Positions 1 to 5,201 of a stretch of DNA of 5,201 nt are shown one piece after another. A program made the position numbers and the translations under genes. Below the pieces are notes generated by a model that was not told the DNA's origin, ran no database searches, and saw only the letters and a program-made list of their open reading frames with translations. Where the stretch lies: assembly GCA_964388965.1 (NCBI GenBank), contig CAYMCP010000113.1, forward strand, positions 1-5,201, given 5' to 3'. Each line of letters begins with the position of its first letter. The stretch's first letter is position 1. This DNA is from Albibeggiatoa sp964388965 (GTDB lineage: Bacteria > Pseudomonadota > Gammaproteobacteria > Beggiatoales > Beggiatoaceae).

Positions 1-239
1 GCAGCGTCAAAGGTCGCGCCATGCTCTCAAAAGCGGGCAATGCGGTGGTTCGCGCCAAACTGTACATGTCTGCGATTGTTGCGGCGCAATATAACCCGGA
101 TGTTAAAGCACTTTACCAGCGGCTATTAGCCAAAGGAAAATCAAAAATGGCGGCACTCGGTGCCTGTATGCGTAAGCTCGTTCATATTTGTTTTGGTGTT
201 TTGAAGCATCAAACGCAATATTCGCCAAAAACTGCGTAA
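1..239 (+). CDS. IS110-family transposase, C-terminal fragment (5' end outside window)
   Basis: This is the C-terminal end of a DEDD-type recombinase of the IS110 family. The frame is open from base 3 (S-V-K-G-R-A-M...) to the TAA at 237-239, about 78 residues. What is seen: the pattern LSKAGNAVVRAKLYMSA, then AAQYNPDVKALYQRLL, AKGKSKMAALGACMRKL and HICFGVLKHQ. This matches the usual end of the Transposase_20 (IS116/IS110/IS902) domain, where a K-x-GN-xx-(L/V)R helix is followed by a basic 'GK-KM-A--A-MRKLLHI-(Y/F)GVLK' helix. The N-terminal DEDD RuvC-like domain and the region expected to hold the catalytic serine lie upstream of base 1, so intactness cannot be judged. The reading frame ends naturally. 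The internal ATG at 21 is not a start, because homology continues upstream of it. In IS110 elements this enzyme works with a bridge RNA made from a non-coding end; the short downstream end here suggests that RNA is upstream, outside the window. Confidence 0.88.
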   Translation, partial: SVKGRAMLSKAGNAVVRAKLYMSAIVAAQYNPDVKALYQRLLAKGKSKMAALGACMRKLVHICFGVLKHQTQYSPKTA

Positions 240-241
240 AT

Positions 242-289
242 TTACACTTTCCTTGTAAAATAATGCTTGACTTGAGAGACGGTATCTAC
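242..289 (+). repeat. 48-bp inverted repeat, left arm
   Basis: The arm is identical over 48 bases to the reverse complement of 5154-5201. With the two mismatches at 290-291, similarity extends to 296 (53 of 55 positions). It begins three bases after the transposase stop codon, so it is best read as the IS right end rather than as a repeat belonging to the two-gene cassette. Base 241 might also belong to it, but the partner base lies beyond 5201. Confidence 0.93.
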
Positions 290-338
290 TTGGCTAATGA
301 AATCACGGACAATTCAAAAACACATTAAATTGATAGAT

Positions 339-343
339 AAGGA
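339..343 (+). promoter_or_regulatory. Ribosome binding site of the helicase gene
   Basis: AAGGA ends eight bases before the ATG at 352, a good Shine-Dalgarno match and spacing that supports this start. In the 62 bases between the IS end and the ATG I see no convincing -35/-10 pair. TTAAAT at 325-330 could be a -10 but has no good -35 at the right distance. Confidence 0.7.
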
Positions 344-351
344 TACAAGCT

Positions 352-3300
352 ATGCCATTTGAAGCAGGACAACAAGTAAGACTTATAAGCAATCCAGGAC
401 GTATTGGTAGCTTAACAGGCAGAACTCGCCCACGAGGTCCCTACACCCATTGGCAAGTGCGTTTTTCTGAGGGACCAACATGGCACGCCGAATACGAAAT
501 AGAACATTTGCCTGATGAAGCCAATGAAGAAGACCCTATAGAATTATTTAGACAAGGTAAATTCGGTCGAGCTAAAGATTTGCGCAGTCAGATCACGCAT
601 ATTCGCCTGAGTGGACGTTTAGCCAATCTAATTTATAGCATGGAAACCACTAATACAGAGTTTTACCCATATCAGTTCAAACCTGTATTAAAATTTCTCG
701 ATTCTCCTAGCAACGGCTTATTAATTGCGGATGAAGTTGGTCTTGGTAAAACCATTGAGGCAGGATTGATTTGGACAGAATTGCGTAGTCGTGACGATGC
801 AAGGCGTTTGATGGTGGTTTGTCCCGCTATGCTGCGTGAAAAATGGCAAGCTGAATTGCAACAGCGTTTTTCAATTAAAGCAGAAATTGCAGATGCTGAA
901 GGTGTGCAGTGCCATTTTAATAATTTCAAAATAGGGGAAGAATTTGATTATGCTTTAGTCTGTAGTATGCAAGGCTTGCGTCCACGTAAAAACTGGCAGG
1001 ATGAAGAAGAACGTACTGATAATGCTTCAGCTTTAGCACGTTTTATTCATCAATATGAACACGAACAACGACCGATTGATTTATTAATTATTGACGAAGC
1101 GCATCATATGCGTAACCCAGAAAGCCAAACTAATGAGTTAGGCAACTTGTTAAGAAAAATAGCTAATCATGTGGTTCTTTTATCTGCGACACCTGTTAAT
1201 TTAGACAGCCAAGACTTATTTGAATTACTCAAAATAGTGGATGAAGATACTTTTAATCGCCCTTATATGTTTAAGCATATTCTGTCAGCTAATGAACCAT
1301 TAATTAGAATCAGAGATGCTGTTCTGAGCGAAAATTTACCACAAGAAAAATTTATTCAATTAGTACAACAAGCACGTCATCACCAACTCCTCAGTTCTAA
1401 TCGCCAACTTGCAGAATTAGAAAATACCCCGCCTTCAACCGAGCAATTACATAGTAACCAGTTTCGCAGTGCATTAGCAGAACGCTTAGAACGTCTAAAT
1501 TTATTAGATAATGCCATCACTCGCACTCGTAAACGAGAAGTACAAGAATGGCGAGTTGAAAGGTTACCCCAAGCACAAATGATAGAACTAGAACCTGAAG
1601 AACGCGCATTTTACAATGAAGTCACTGATTTAATTAAGTGCTATGCTGGGCGAGAAGATGCACCTGAAGGCTTTTTATTAGTTATGCCGCAACGACAAGT
1701 AGCAAGCTCTATGCCTGCGGCATTGCAGGCATGGCGCAAACGAGGAGAAGAATACTATCAAGAACAACTTTACGAGGACAATAATACTGAAGATAAAAAA
1801 GAAATCGGTCCACTTGTCAAAGAACTTATTAGCAAAATAGCGTATTCAGTAGATTTAGAAACCTTATGGACATTAGACTCAAAATTTAATCACTTAAAAA
1901 CTGAATTAATAAAGCATTTTAAGCAAAACCCTGATGAGAAAGTTGTATTATTTTCTTATTTTCGTCCTACTCTATTTTATCTTGAAGAACGATTACTAGA
2001 GTTTGGCATATCTAGCCAAGTCTTAGTGGGAGGGATGAAAAATAAGCAAGAAATTATCAATGAATTTAAAAATAGTGATTCTCAGAAAATTTTACTGACT
2101 TCTGAAGTGTCTAGTGAAGGGGTAGATTTACAATTTTGTCGCTTTTTAATTAACTATGATTTACCTTGGAATCCAATGAAGGTAGAACAAAGAATTGGGC
2201 GTATTGACCGTTTAGGGCAACAATCGCCTTCTATCACTATTTGGAATTTATTTTACGAAGACACTATTGATGCACGAATTTACCAGCGTCTTTATGAACG
2301 CTTAGATATTTTTAAAAGAACTTTAGGTGGATTGGAGGCGGTTTTAGGAGAACAAATAAAACAATTAAGTGATGATTTACTGTTTGGGAGACTAACCCAC
2401 GTGCAGGAAGAACAGCGCATTGAGCAAACTGCTCAAGCCCTCGAAAACTTACGTTTGGAACAAAATAGACTTGAAGAAAATGCGCAAAACTTAATGGCGC
2501 ATGGTGATTATATTCTGAATCAAGTCAGTGCAGCTAAAAGCTTACAAAGAACCATCAGTAGTGAAGATTTATGGATATATACCAGAGATTTTTTTAATAC
2601 TCATTATCAAGGCTGCGAATTTAACCAAATACCCAGTGAAAAACTGATATTCGATATAAAACTATCATCCATAGCTCAAGGTGAGTTTTCACAGTTTGTT
2701 GTTAAGTCTCATTTGCAGGGACAAACTCGTTTAACCCAAGGCAGAATGGGATGCAGCTTTTATAATAAATTGGGCGGTTCTAACTATGAAGTGGAAACTG
2801 TTACACAGTTTCACCCTTTGATTCGCTTTATTAGCGATAAAACAAAAACCTTGGCTATTTCATATTATCCAGTTATTAGTATTGCTCTTGATGCTGCATA
2901 TATACCTAAATTAAAAGAAGCAAAAGGTTATTACATATTCTATACTCAACACTGGTCTGTCGGTGGACTTAGAGAAATAGAAAAATTGAATATTATTGTT
3001 AAGCTACTTAATGCGGAACTACTGGAAGTCGAACTTGCGGAGAAGTTATTTATTACCGCCTCAAAATATGGTGAAAACTGGCTTGGCGTAGCTGATGAAG
3101 TAGATTTATTTGAAGCAACGCGACAAATTGAAGACTGTGATAGTTTATCAAGACAACAATATGATAATTATATTAGTCAGCTCACAATGGAAAATGAAGA
3201 CAGGGCTGACTTACAGCAAAATACATTACAACAGCATATTCAAAATCAGCGTCAGCGAACTGCTGGGATCATACAAAAACACCAAGAAGAAATTACACAA

Positions 3301-3492
3301 CCTAACTACTCAAATTATAAGAATAAGAGTGATAGAGCCATTGCAAATCGAAAAAACCTTATTAAAGCAACACAAGCAAAACTAGACAAACTCGAACAAA
3401 AAGCACAAGCTGAGTTTGAGCTTATTGAGCAAAAACGAAAATTAACACACCATAAAACAGATGTGAGTATTGGAATTATCAAAGTGGAGTAG
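352..3492 (+). CDS. Large SNF2/RapA-type superfamily 2 helicase (DpdE/DrmD-like)
   Basis: The product (1046 aa) is a predicted cytoplasmic ATP-driven DNA translocase. Residues 1-55 look like a small Tudor/SH3-type domain (RIGSLTGR, W34, W44), as at the N-terminus of RapA/HepA. The helicase core follows: a Q-like motif around 105-109 (YPYQF), Walker A DEVGLGKT at 127-134, motif Ia VVCPAMLREKW at 155-165, Walker B DEAHH at 248-252, motif III SATP at 278-281, motif IV VVLFSYF at 531-537, motif V SEVSSEGVDLQ at 584-594, and motif VI QRIGRIDRLGQ at 613-623 with both arginines. All catalytic residues look intact. An acidic helical insert (about 310-500) separates the lobes. Residues about 640-1046 match no domain I can name; segments near 680-715 and 940-1035 look coiled-coil-like. 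There is no signal peptide, membrane segment or evident nuclease motif. The start is the first in-frame ATG with a good ribosome site. The nearest families I recall are DpdE (7-deazaguanine DNA modification islands) and DISARM DrmD. Helicase class is sure; subfamily is tentative. Confidence 0.93.
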   Translation: MPFEAGQQVRLISNPGRIGSLTGRTRPRGPYTHWQVRFSEGPTWHAEYEIEHLPDEANEEDPIELFRQGKFGRAKDLRSQITHIRLSGRLANLIYSMETTNTEFYPYQFKPVLKFLDSPSNGLLIADEVGLGKTIEAGLIWTELRSRDDARRLMVVCPAMLREKWQAELQQRFSIKAEIADAEGVQCHFNNFKIGEEFDYALVCSMQGLRPRKNWQDEEERTDNASALARFIHQYEHEQRPIDLLIIDEAHHMRNPESQTNELGNLLRKIANHVVLLSATPVNLDSQDLFELLKIVDEDTFNRPYMFKHILSANEPLIRIRDAVLSENLPQEKFIQLVQQARHHQLLSSNRQLAELENTPPSTEQLHSNQFRSALAERLERLNLLDNAITRTRKREVQEWRVERLPQAQMIELEPEERAFYNEVTDLIKCYAGREDAPEGFLLVMPQRQVASSMPAALQAWRKRGEEYYQEQLYEDNNTEDKKEIGPLVKELISKIAYSVDLETLWTLDSKFNHLKTELIKHFKQNPDEKVVLFSYFRPTLFYLEERLLEFGISSQVLVGGMKNKQEIINEFKNSDSQKILLTSEVSSEGVDLQFCRFLINYDLPWNPMKVEQRIGRIDRLGQQSPSITIWNLFYEDTIDARIYQRLYERLDIFKRTLGGLEAVLGEQIKQLSDDLLFGRLTHVQEEQRIEQTAQALENLRLEQNRLEENAQNLMAHGDYILNQVSAAKSLQRTISSEDLWIYTRDFFNTHYQGCEFNQIPSEKLIFDIKLSSIAQGEFSQFVVKSHLQGQTRLTQGRMGCSFYNKLGGSNYEVETVTQFHPLIRFISDKTKTLAISYYPVISIALDAAYIPKLKEAKGYYIFYTQHWSVGGLREIEKLNIIVKLLNAELLEVELAEKLFITASKYGENWLGVADEVDLFEATRQIEDCDSLSRQQYDNYISQLTMENEDRADLQQNTLQQHIQNQRQRTAGIIQKHQEEITQPNYSNYKNKSDRAIANRKNLIKATQAKLDKLEQKAQAEFELIEQKRKLTHHKTDVSIGIIKVE
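3486..3489 (+). promoter_or_regulatory. Ribosome binding site of the Hsp70-like gene, inside the helicase 3' end
   Basis: GGAG lies in the last sense codons of the helicase gene, immediately before its TAG stop (3490-3492), and ends seven bases before the ATG at 3497. It decides the start. The longer frame beginning with TTG at 3470 has no comparable site, and its extra residues (MELSKWSRT) precede the natural N-terminus of the ATPase fold. A ribosome finishing the helicase would stop on top of this site, so translational coupling is likely. Confidence 0.75.
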
Positions 3493-3496
3493 AACC

Positions 3497-4861
3497 ATGA
3501 CACAAAAACTTGACGCAGTGATAGGATTTGACTTTGGGACATCTTGTAGCAAAGTGATTATTCATATAGAGCAAGAACGCTATGCAGTTAATTTTTCAAG
3601 CCTTACTCAGCGTAAGGATTACCCCTATTTTTTACCTACGCGATTATTTTTAGATAACTTAGGTAATTTCTCTTTAATTGAAGGTGAACAAAGTTTTTCT
3701 GATATTAAAATCAATTTAATGTCCGACCCTAGTTTGGTCATAAATATAAAGCAAGGTGCTATCACTGCTGCTGAATTAGTGACTGCTTATCTTGCCCTTG
3801 CATTCCAACAAGTCAGAGAATATTTTTTTACCAAACACCCGCGCTATAAGGAATATGACTTGCAATGGAGTGTTAATTTAGGAATGCCAGCAAGTAGTTA
3901 TGAAAATAAAGAACTCTACAAGACTTTATTTATCGCATTAGCGGGTGCTTGGGAAGTTTCATTTGAGGAAGATATAAATATTGAATTTATAAAAAAAGCC
4001 TGTGATGAAGCTGAGGAACGGATCAATTTTGGAAATATAAAAGTCGAAAAAGGATTTTATGATAATAAAATGGCTGCAAATTTCTCTGTTTTTCCTGAAG
4101 TCATTGCACAAATTGTTGGGTATGCCAAATCGTCATTACGCATAGATGGTTTGCATTTATTAGTGGATGTTGGCGCATCGACTTTAGATATGGCTACATT
4201 CAATGTGCATCATGATGAATATGAAGATGATTTATTTCCGCTTTTTGTATCGAAAGTAGAAAGATTAGGCGCATTAATGCTACATCGAAACAGAGTTCTA
4301 AACCTTCAAAAATATCGCGGTGTTGATTTTGATAAAAATATAAAAGATTTTTCTGTAATTCCTACAATCTATAGAGGGCATAACAATGAATTTTATAATA
4401 TCGAAGAGTATGACAAAGAATTCCTTAATAAGTGCGAAAATTTTATATTAATAGGCATTACTCAAACAAAAAATTCCCGACACCCATATGCGCCTGAATG
4501 GGGAGAAAGTAGGCAAAACATTAAAACTAATCATGTTGATGATAGTGTATTAGATGGTGTTATACCTAAATATAGAAATCTAGAAGAAAAAATGAATGCT
4601 AAAAATACTAGAGGTGGATTACGAGTATTTTTATGTGGTGGTGGTTCTCAATTAAAAGAATATGAAACTGTTATTGAAAAGGTTCATCAAAAGTTTAACA
4701 GAAGTTTTACAAGCATTGATTTTAATCTCATACAATTACCTAACTTGATGAATATTGATAATTTTCATCGTATGTTGGTAGCTTATGGTTTAAGCTTTGA
4801 TAGTTTTGATATTGGAGGAATAAAGCTAGAATCAGAAATTGAAAATTTAACTAAAAAATAG
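3497..4861 (+). CDS. Hsp70/actin-fold ATPase lacking a substrate-binding domain
   Basis: The product (454 aa) has the sugar kinase/Hsp70/actin nucleotide-binding fold. Motifs seen: phosphate-1 IGFDFGTSCSK at 9-19 (D11); a connect-1-like stretch FPEVIAQIVGYA at 199-210 (E201, in the place of DnaK E171); phosphate-2 LLVDVGASTLDM at 221-232 (D224 and T229, in the places of DnaK D194 and T199); and the adenosine motif VFLCGGGSQL at 377-386. The chain ends about 70 residues after that, with LVAYGLSF near 428-435. There is no room for the beta-sandwich substrate-binding domain and helical lid of DnaK, which is about 640 aa. It is thus an NBD-only relative, expected to bind and probably hydrolyse ATP as a switch or assembly factor rather than to fold clients alone. 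It is cytoplasmic, with no signal or membrane segment. It follows the helicase by four bases in the same operon, so a joint role is likely. ParM/MreB-like filament formation is an alternative, but the motifs read closer to Hsp70. Partner and client are unknown. Confidence 0.88.
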   Translation: MTQKLDAVIGFDFGTSCSKVIIHIEQERYAVNFSSLTQRKDYPYFLPTRLFLDNLGNFSLIEGEQSFSDIKINLMSDPSLVINIKQGAITAAELVTAYLALAFQQVREYFFTKHPRYKEYDLQWSVNLGMPASSYENKELYKTLFIALAGAWEVSFEEDINIEFIKKACDEAEERINFGNIKVEKGFYDNKMAANFSVFPEVIAQIVGYAKSSLRIDGLHLLVDVGASTLDMATFNVHHDEYEDDLFPLFVSKVERLGALMLHRNRVLNLQKYRGVDFDKNIKDFSVIPTIYRGHNNEFYNIEEYDKEFLNKCENFILIGITQTKNSRHPYAPEWGESRQNIKTNHVDDSVLDGVIPKYRNLEEKMNAKNTRGGLRVFLCGGGSQLKEYETVIEKVHQKFNRSFTSIDFNLIQLPNLMNIDNFHRMLVAYGLSFDSFDIGGIKLESEIENLTKK

Positions 4862-4870
4862 CTTTTTTTG

Positions 4871-4925
4871 TTCAAGCTTTAGGTAAAAAATATGCTCATT
4901 GCTGATATGAGCTTTGAAGTTTCTT
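4871..4925 (+). terminator. Possible weak operon terminator
   Basis: About ten bases after the Hsp70-like stop codon, TTCAAGCT (4871-4878) can pair imperfectly with AGCTTTGAA (4910-4918). An inner stem GCTCAT (4894-4899) / ATGAGC (4907-4912) has a 7-nt loop. A T-rich run follows (TTTGAAGTTTCTTTTT, 4913-4928). The stem is AT-rich, so termination would be weak. An A6/T7 pair straddling the stop codon (4853-4868) is another candidate. No strong GC-rich terminator is visible before the repeat cluster. Confidence 0.35.
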
Positions 4926-4938
4926 TTTCCAACACTTC

Positions 4939-4972
4939 ACTCCCTTGCGCAAGTATTCTGCAAGGTATGAGT
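4939..4972. repeat. Imperfect inverted repeat (hairpin)
   Basis: ACTC-CCTTGC (4939-4948) pairs with GCAAGG-TAT-GAGT (4960-4972). This gives ten base pairs with a three-base bulge and an 11-nt loop. The left arm overlaps a perfect 10-bp palindrome, CTTGCGCAAG (4944-4953), so two alternative foldings exist. It could act as an mRNA 3' end structure or a protein site; there is no T-run after it. Confidence 0.5.
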
Positions 4973-4987
4973 CAAAAACTTCCAAAA

Positions 4988-5030
4988 CAGAACGATGGCA
5001 CGATGCCCAGAACGATGGCACGATGCCCAG
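4988..5030. repeat. 20-bp tandem duplication
   Basis: The unit AACGATGGCACGATGCCCAG occurs twice in exact tandem (4991-5010 and 5011-5030). The preceding CAG (4988-4990) repeats the last three bases of the unit. Each unit contains a small inverted repeat, GGCA-CGA-TGCC. It is non-coding and may be a variable-number or REP-type intergenic repeat. Confidence 0.92.
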
Positions 5031-5041
5031 CGTTCGCGTTC

Positions 5042-5063
5042 GCGCCACAAAAAGACGTGGCGC
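5042..5063. repeat. Hairpin with 7-bp GC-rich stem
   Basis: GCGCCAC (5042-5048) and GTGGCGC (5057-5063) are perfect complements around an 8-nt A-rich loop. It is preceded by the direct repeat CGTTCG-CGTTCG (5031-5042). There is no T-run downstream on the + strand, so an ordinary intrinsic terminator in that direction is unlikely. It fits a REP-like intergenic palindrome. Confidence 0.65.
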
Positions 5064-5066
5064 AAA

Positions 5067-5085
5067 CCCTACCAATTGGTCAGGG
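5067..5085. repeat. Palindrome ACCAATTGGT with CCCT/AGGG arms
   Basis: A perfect 10-bp palindrome (5071-5080) is extended by CCCT (5067-5070) and AGGG (5082-5085) with a single bulged C at 5081, giving a near-perfect 19-base inverted repeat. It could be an operator-type site or part of a REP-like unit; no regulator gene is visible nearby. Confidence 0.6.
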
Positions 5086-5096
5086 CAGCGTGCCGG

Positions 5097-5115
5097 GTTT
5101 GGCGGTGTTTGGCGG
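5097..5115. repeat. Short direct repeat GTTTGGCGG x2
   Basis: GTTTGGCGG occurs at 5097-5105 and 5107-5115, ten bases apart. The second copy runs into the REP-like hairpin that starts at 5111. Confidence 0.6.
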
Positions 5116-5137
5116 ATGACGCTATCGCTTATCCGCC
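5111..5137. repeat. REP-like palindrome
   Basis: GGCGGAT (5111-5117) pairs with ATCCGCC (5131-5137); the interior GACGCTATCGCTT can add pairs with one bulge. The core (GGCGGATGACGC...CGCTTATCCGCC) has the look of the intergenic GGCGGAT/ATCCGCC palindromes dispersed in many proteobacterial genomes. It lies 16 bases from the IS end at 5154, which fits the known habit of several IS110-family elements of inserting at REP palindromes. Confidence 0.68.
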
Positions 5138-5146
5138 CTACGATGC

Positions 5147-5201
5147 TAGCCCGGTAGATACCGTCTCTCAAGTCAAGCATTATTTTACAAGGAAAGTGTA
5201 A
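5147..5201 (-). mobile_element. IS110-family insertion sequence, right end (right copy, inverted)
   Basis: The reverse complement of this segment equals the IS right end at 242-296, with 48 identical bases (5154-5201), two mismatches, then five more matches. Its orientation is opposite to the left copy, so both IS right ends face the two-gene cassette. If a full copy is present, the last four bases of this window lie just outside its transposase stop codon, which would be read on the minus strand starting beyond base 5201. Whether that transposase exists or only the end remains cannot be seen. Confidence 0.7.
5154..5201 (-). repeat. 48-bp inverted repeat, right arm
   Basis: This is the exact reverse complement of 242-289. 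It may continue past the window. At its inner edge, CGGTA (5152-5156) and TACCG (5159-5163) form a small palindrome across the element/flank junction. The left copy lacks this palindrome because its flank is TT instead of CG. Confidence 0.93.

Larger units (their letters stand above)
1..296 (+). mobile_element. IS110-family insertion sequence, right end (left copy)
   Basis: The segment comprises the transposase 3' end plus a short non-coding tail after its stop codon. The tail from 242 to 289 is repeated exactly, in inverted orientation, at 5154-5201, which marks it as part of the mobile element. Identity stops at 290-291 (TT here, CG in the other copy), then GGCTA (292-296) agrees again before full divergence. 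The element edge therefore lies between 289 and 296. The tail contains a small hairpin, TTTACA (241-246) against TGTAAA (254-259) with a 7-nt loop, just after the transposase stop. A right end of about 50 bases is typical of the IS110 subgroup rather than IS1111, whose right end is longer. The left end of the element is not in the window. Confidence 0.72.
4862..5153. other. Non-coding repeat-rich spacer between the operon and the right IS end
   Basis: These 292 bases hold no credible gene. Short frames on both strands lack ribosome sites and run through the duplications and palindromes. The first part (to about 4985) is AT-rich like the genes. From about 4990 the sequence turns GC-richer and contains, in order, a 20-bp tandem duplication, a 7-bp-stem hairpin, a 10-bp perfect palindrome with flanking arms, a 9-bp direct repeat and a REP-like hairpin. 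The change of composition suggests that this half is old intergenic sequence next to which the cassette or the IS landed. Confidence 0.7.

Noticed and set aside
267..300. A TTGACT -35-like box inside the IS end, pointing toward the helicase gene, with TAATGA at 295-300 as a possible -10. It is also present in the inverted right copy.
   Set aside because: The spacing is 22 bases and the -10 match is poor; at 17 bases the sequence is TTGGCT. An outward IS-born promoter is possible in principle but not supported here.
672..929. An 85-residue minus-strand frame inside the helicase gene.
   Set aside because: It is a shadow of the conserved helicase motifs on the + strand, with no ribosome site and no recognisable protein features.
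3470..3496. An upstream TTG start that would add nine residues to the Hsp70-like protein.
   Set aside because: The ATG at 3497 has a well-placed GGAG, and the ATPase fold starts naturally a few residues after it. The TTG has no comparable site.
3110..3542. Alternative frames (+ strand 3110-3385 and minus strand 3315-3542) overlapping the helicase 3' end.
   Set aside because: The helicase frame is continuous and coding-like through here. The overlapping frames are lysine-, serine- or cysteine-rich by-products of an AT-rich coding sequence.
4988..5030. A CRISPR array, suggested by the exact tandem repeats.
   Set aside because: There are only two units, they abut with no spacers, and no cas genes are present.
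4892..5201. Several overlapping short reading frames on both strands (about 68-94 residues) in the 3' spacer.
   Set aside because: They have no ribosome binding sites, cross tandem repeats and palindromes, run into the IS end, and have low-complexity translations rich in R, P and C. They are better explained as chance frames in GC-richer repeat DNA.

Overview
The window holds a two-gene accessory cassette bracketed by the outer ends of an IS110-family insertion sequence. The genes are AT-rich, with many AAA, TTA and GAA codons. The flanking transposase end and the 3' repeat region are visibly richer in G and C. Gene style, IS type and REP-like palindromes suggest a moderately AT-rich gammaproteobacterium, perhaps a Thiotrichales or Methylococcales relative. 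This is an impression from composition only, and the window contains no taxonomic marker.

Layout: (1) 1-239 is the C-terminal end of an IS110-family transposase on the + strand, cut by the window start. It is followed by a short non-coding IS end (240 to about 289-296). (2) 352-3492 encodes a 1046-residue SNF2/RapA-type helicase with all the classical motifs and a long C-terminal region I cannot assign. It resembles the large stand-alone helicases of defence and DNA-modification islands (DpdE, DISARM DrmD). (3) 3497-4861 encodes a 454-residue Hsp70/actin-fold ATPase without a substrate-binding domain. It begins four bases after the helicase stop codon, and its ribosome binding site lies over the end of the helicase gene. 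(4) 4862-5153 has no credible gene. It carries weak hairpins, a 20-bp tandem duplication, several strong palindromes and a REP-like hairpin. (5) 5154-5201 is an exact 48-bp inverted copy of 242-289, so a second copy of the same IS end, in opposite orientation, closes the window.

The two genes are almost certainly co-transcribed and probably form one functional unit: a DNA-translocating motor plus an Hsp70-like nucleotide switch. A two-gene anti-invader (defence) module is the most attractive reading, but this is inference. No nuclease, methyltransferase or toxin domain was recognised in the window. The inverted IS ends give a plausible route for acquisition, or for inversion of the cassette by homologous recombination.
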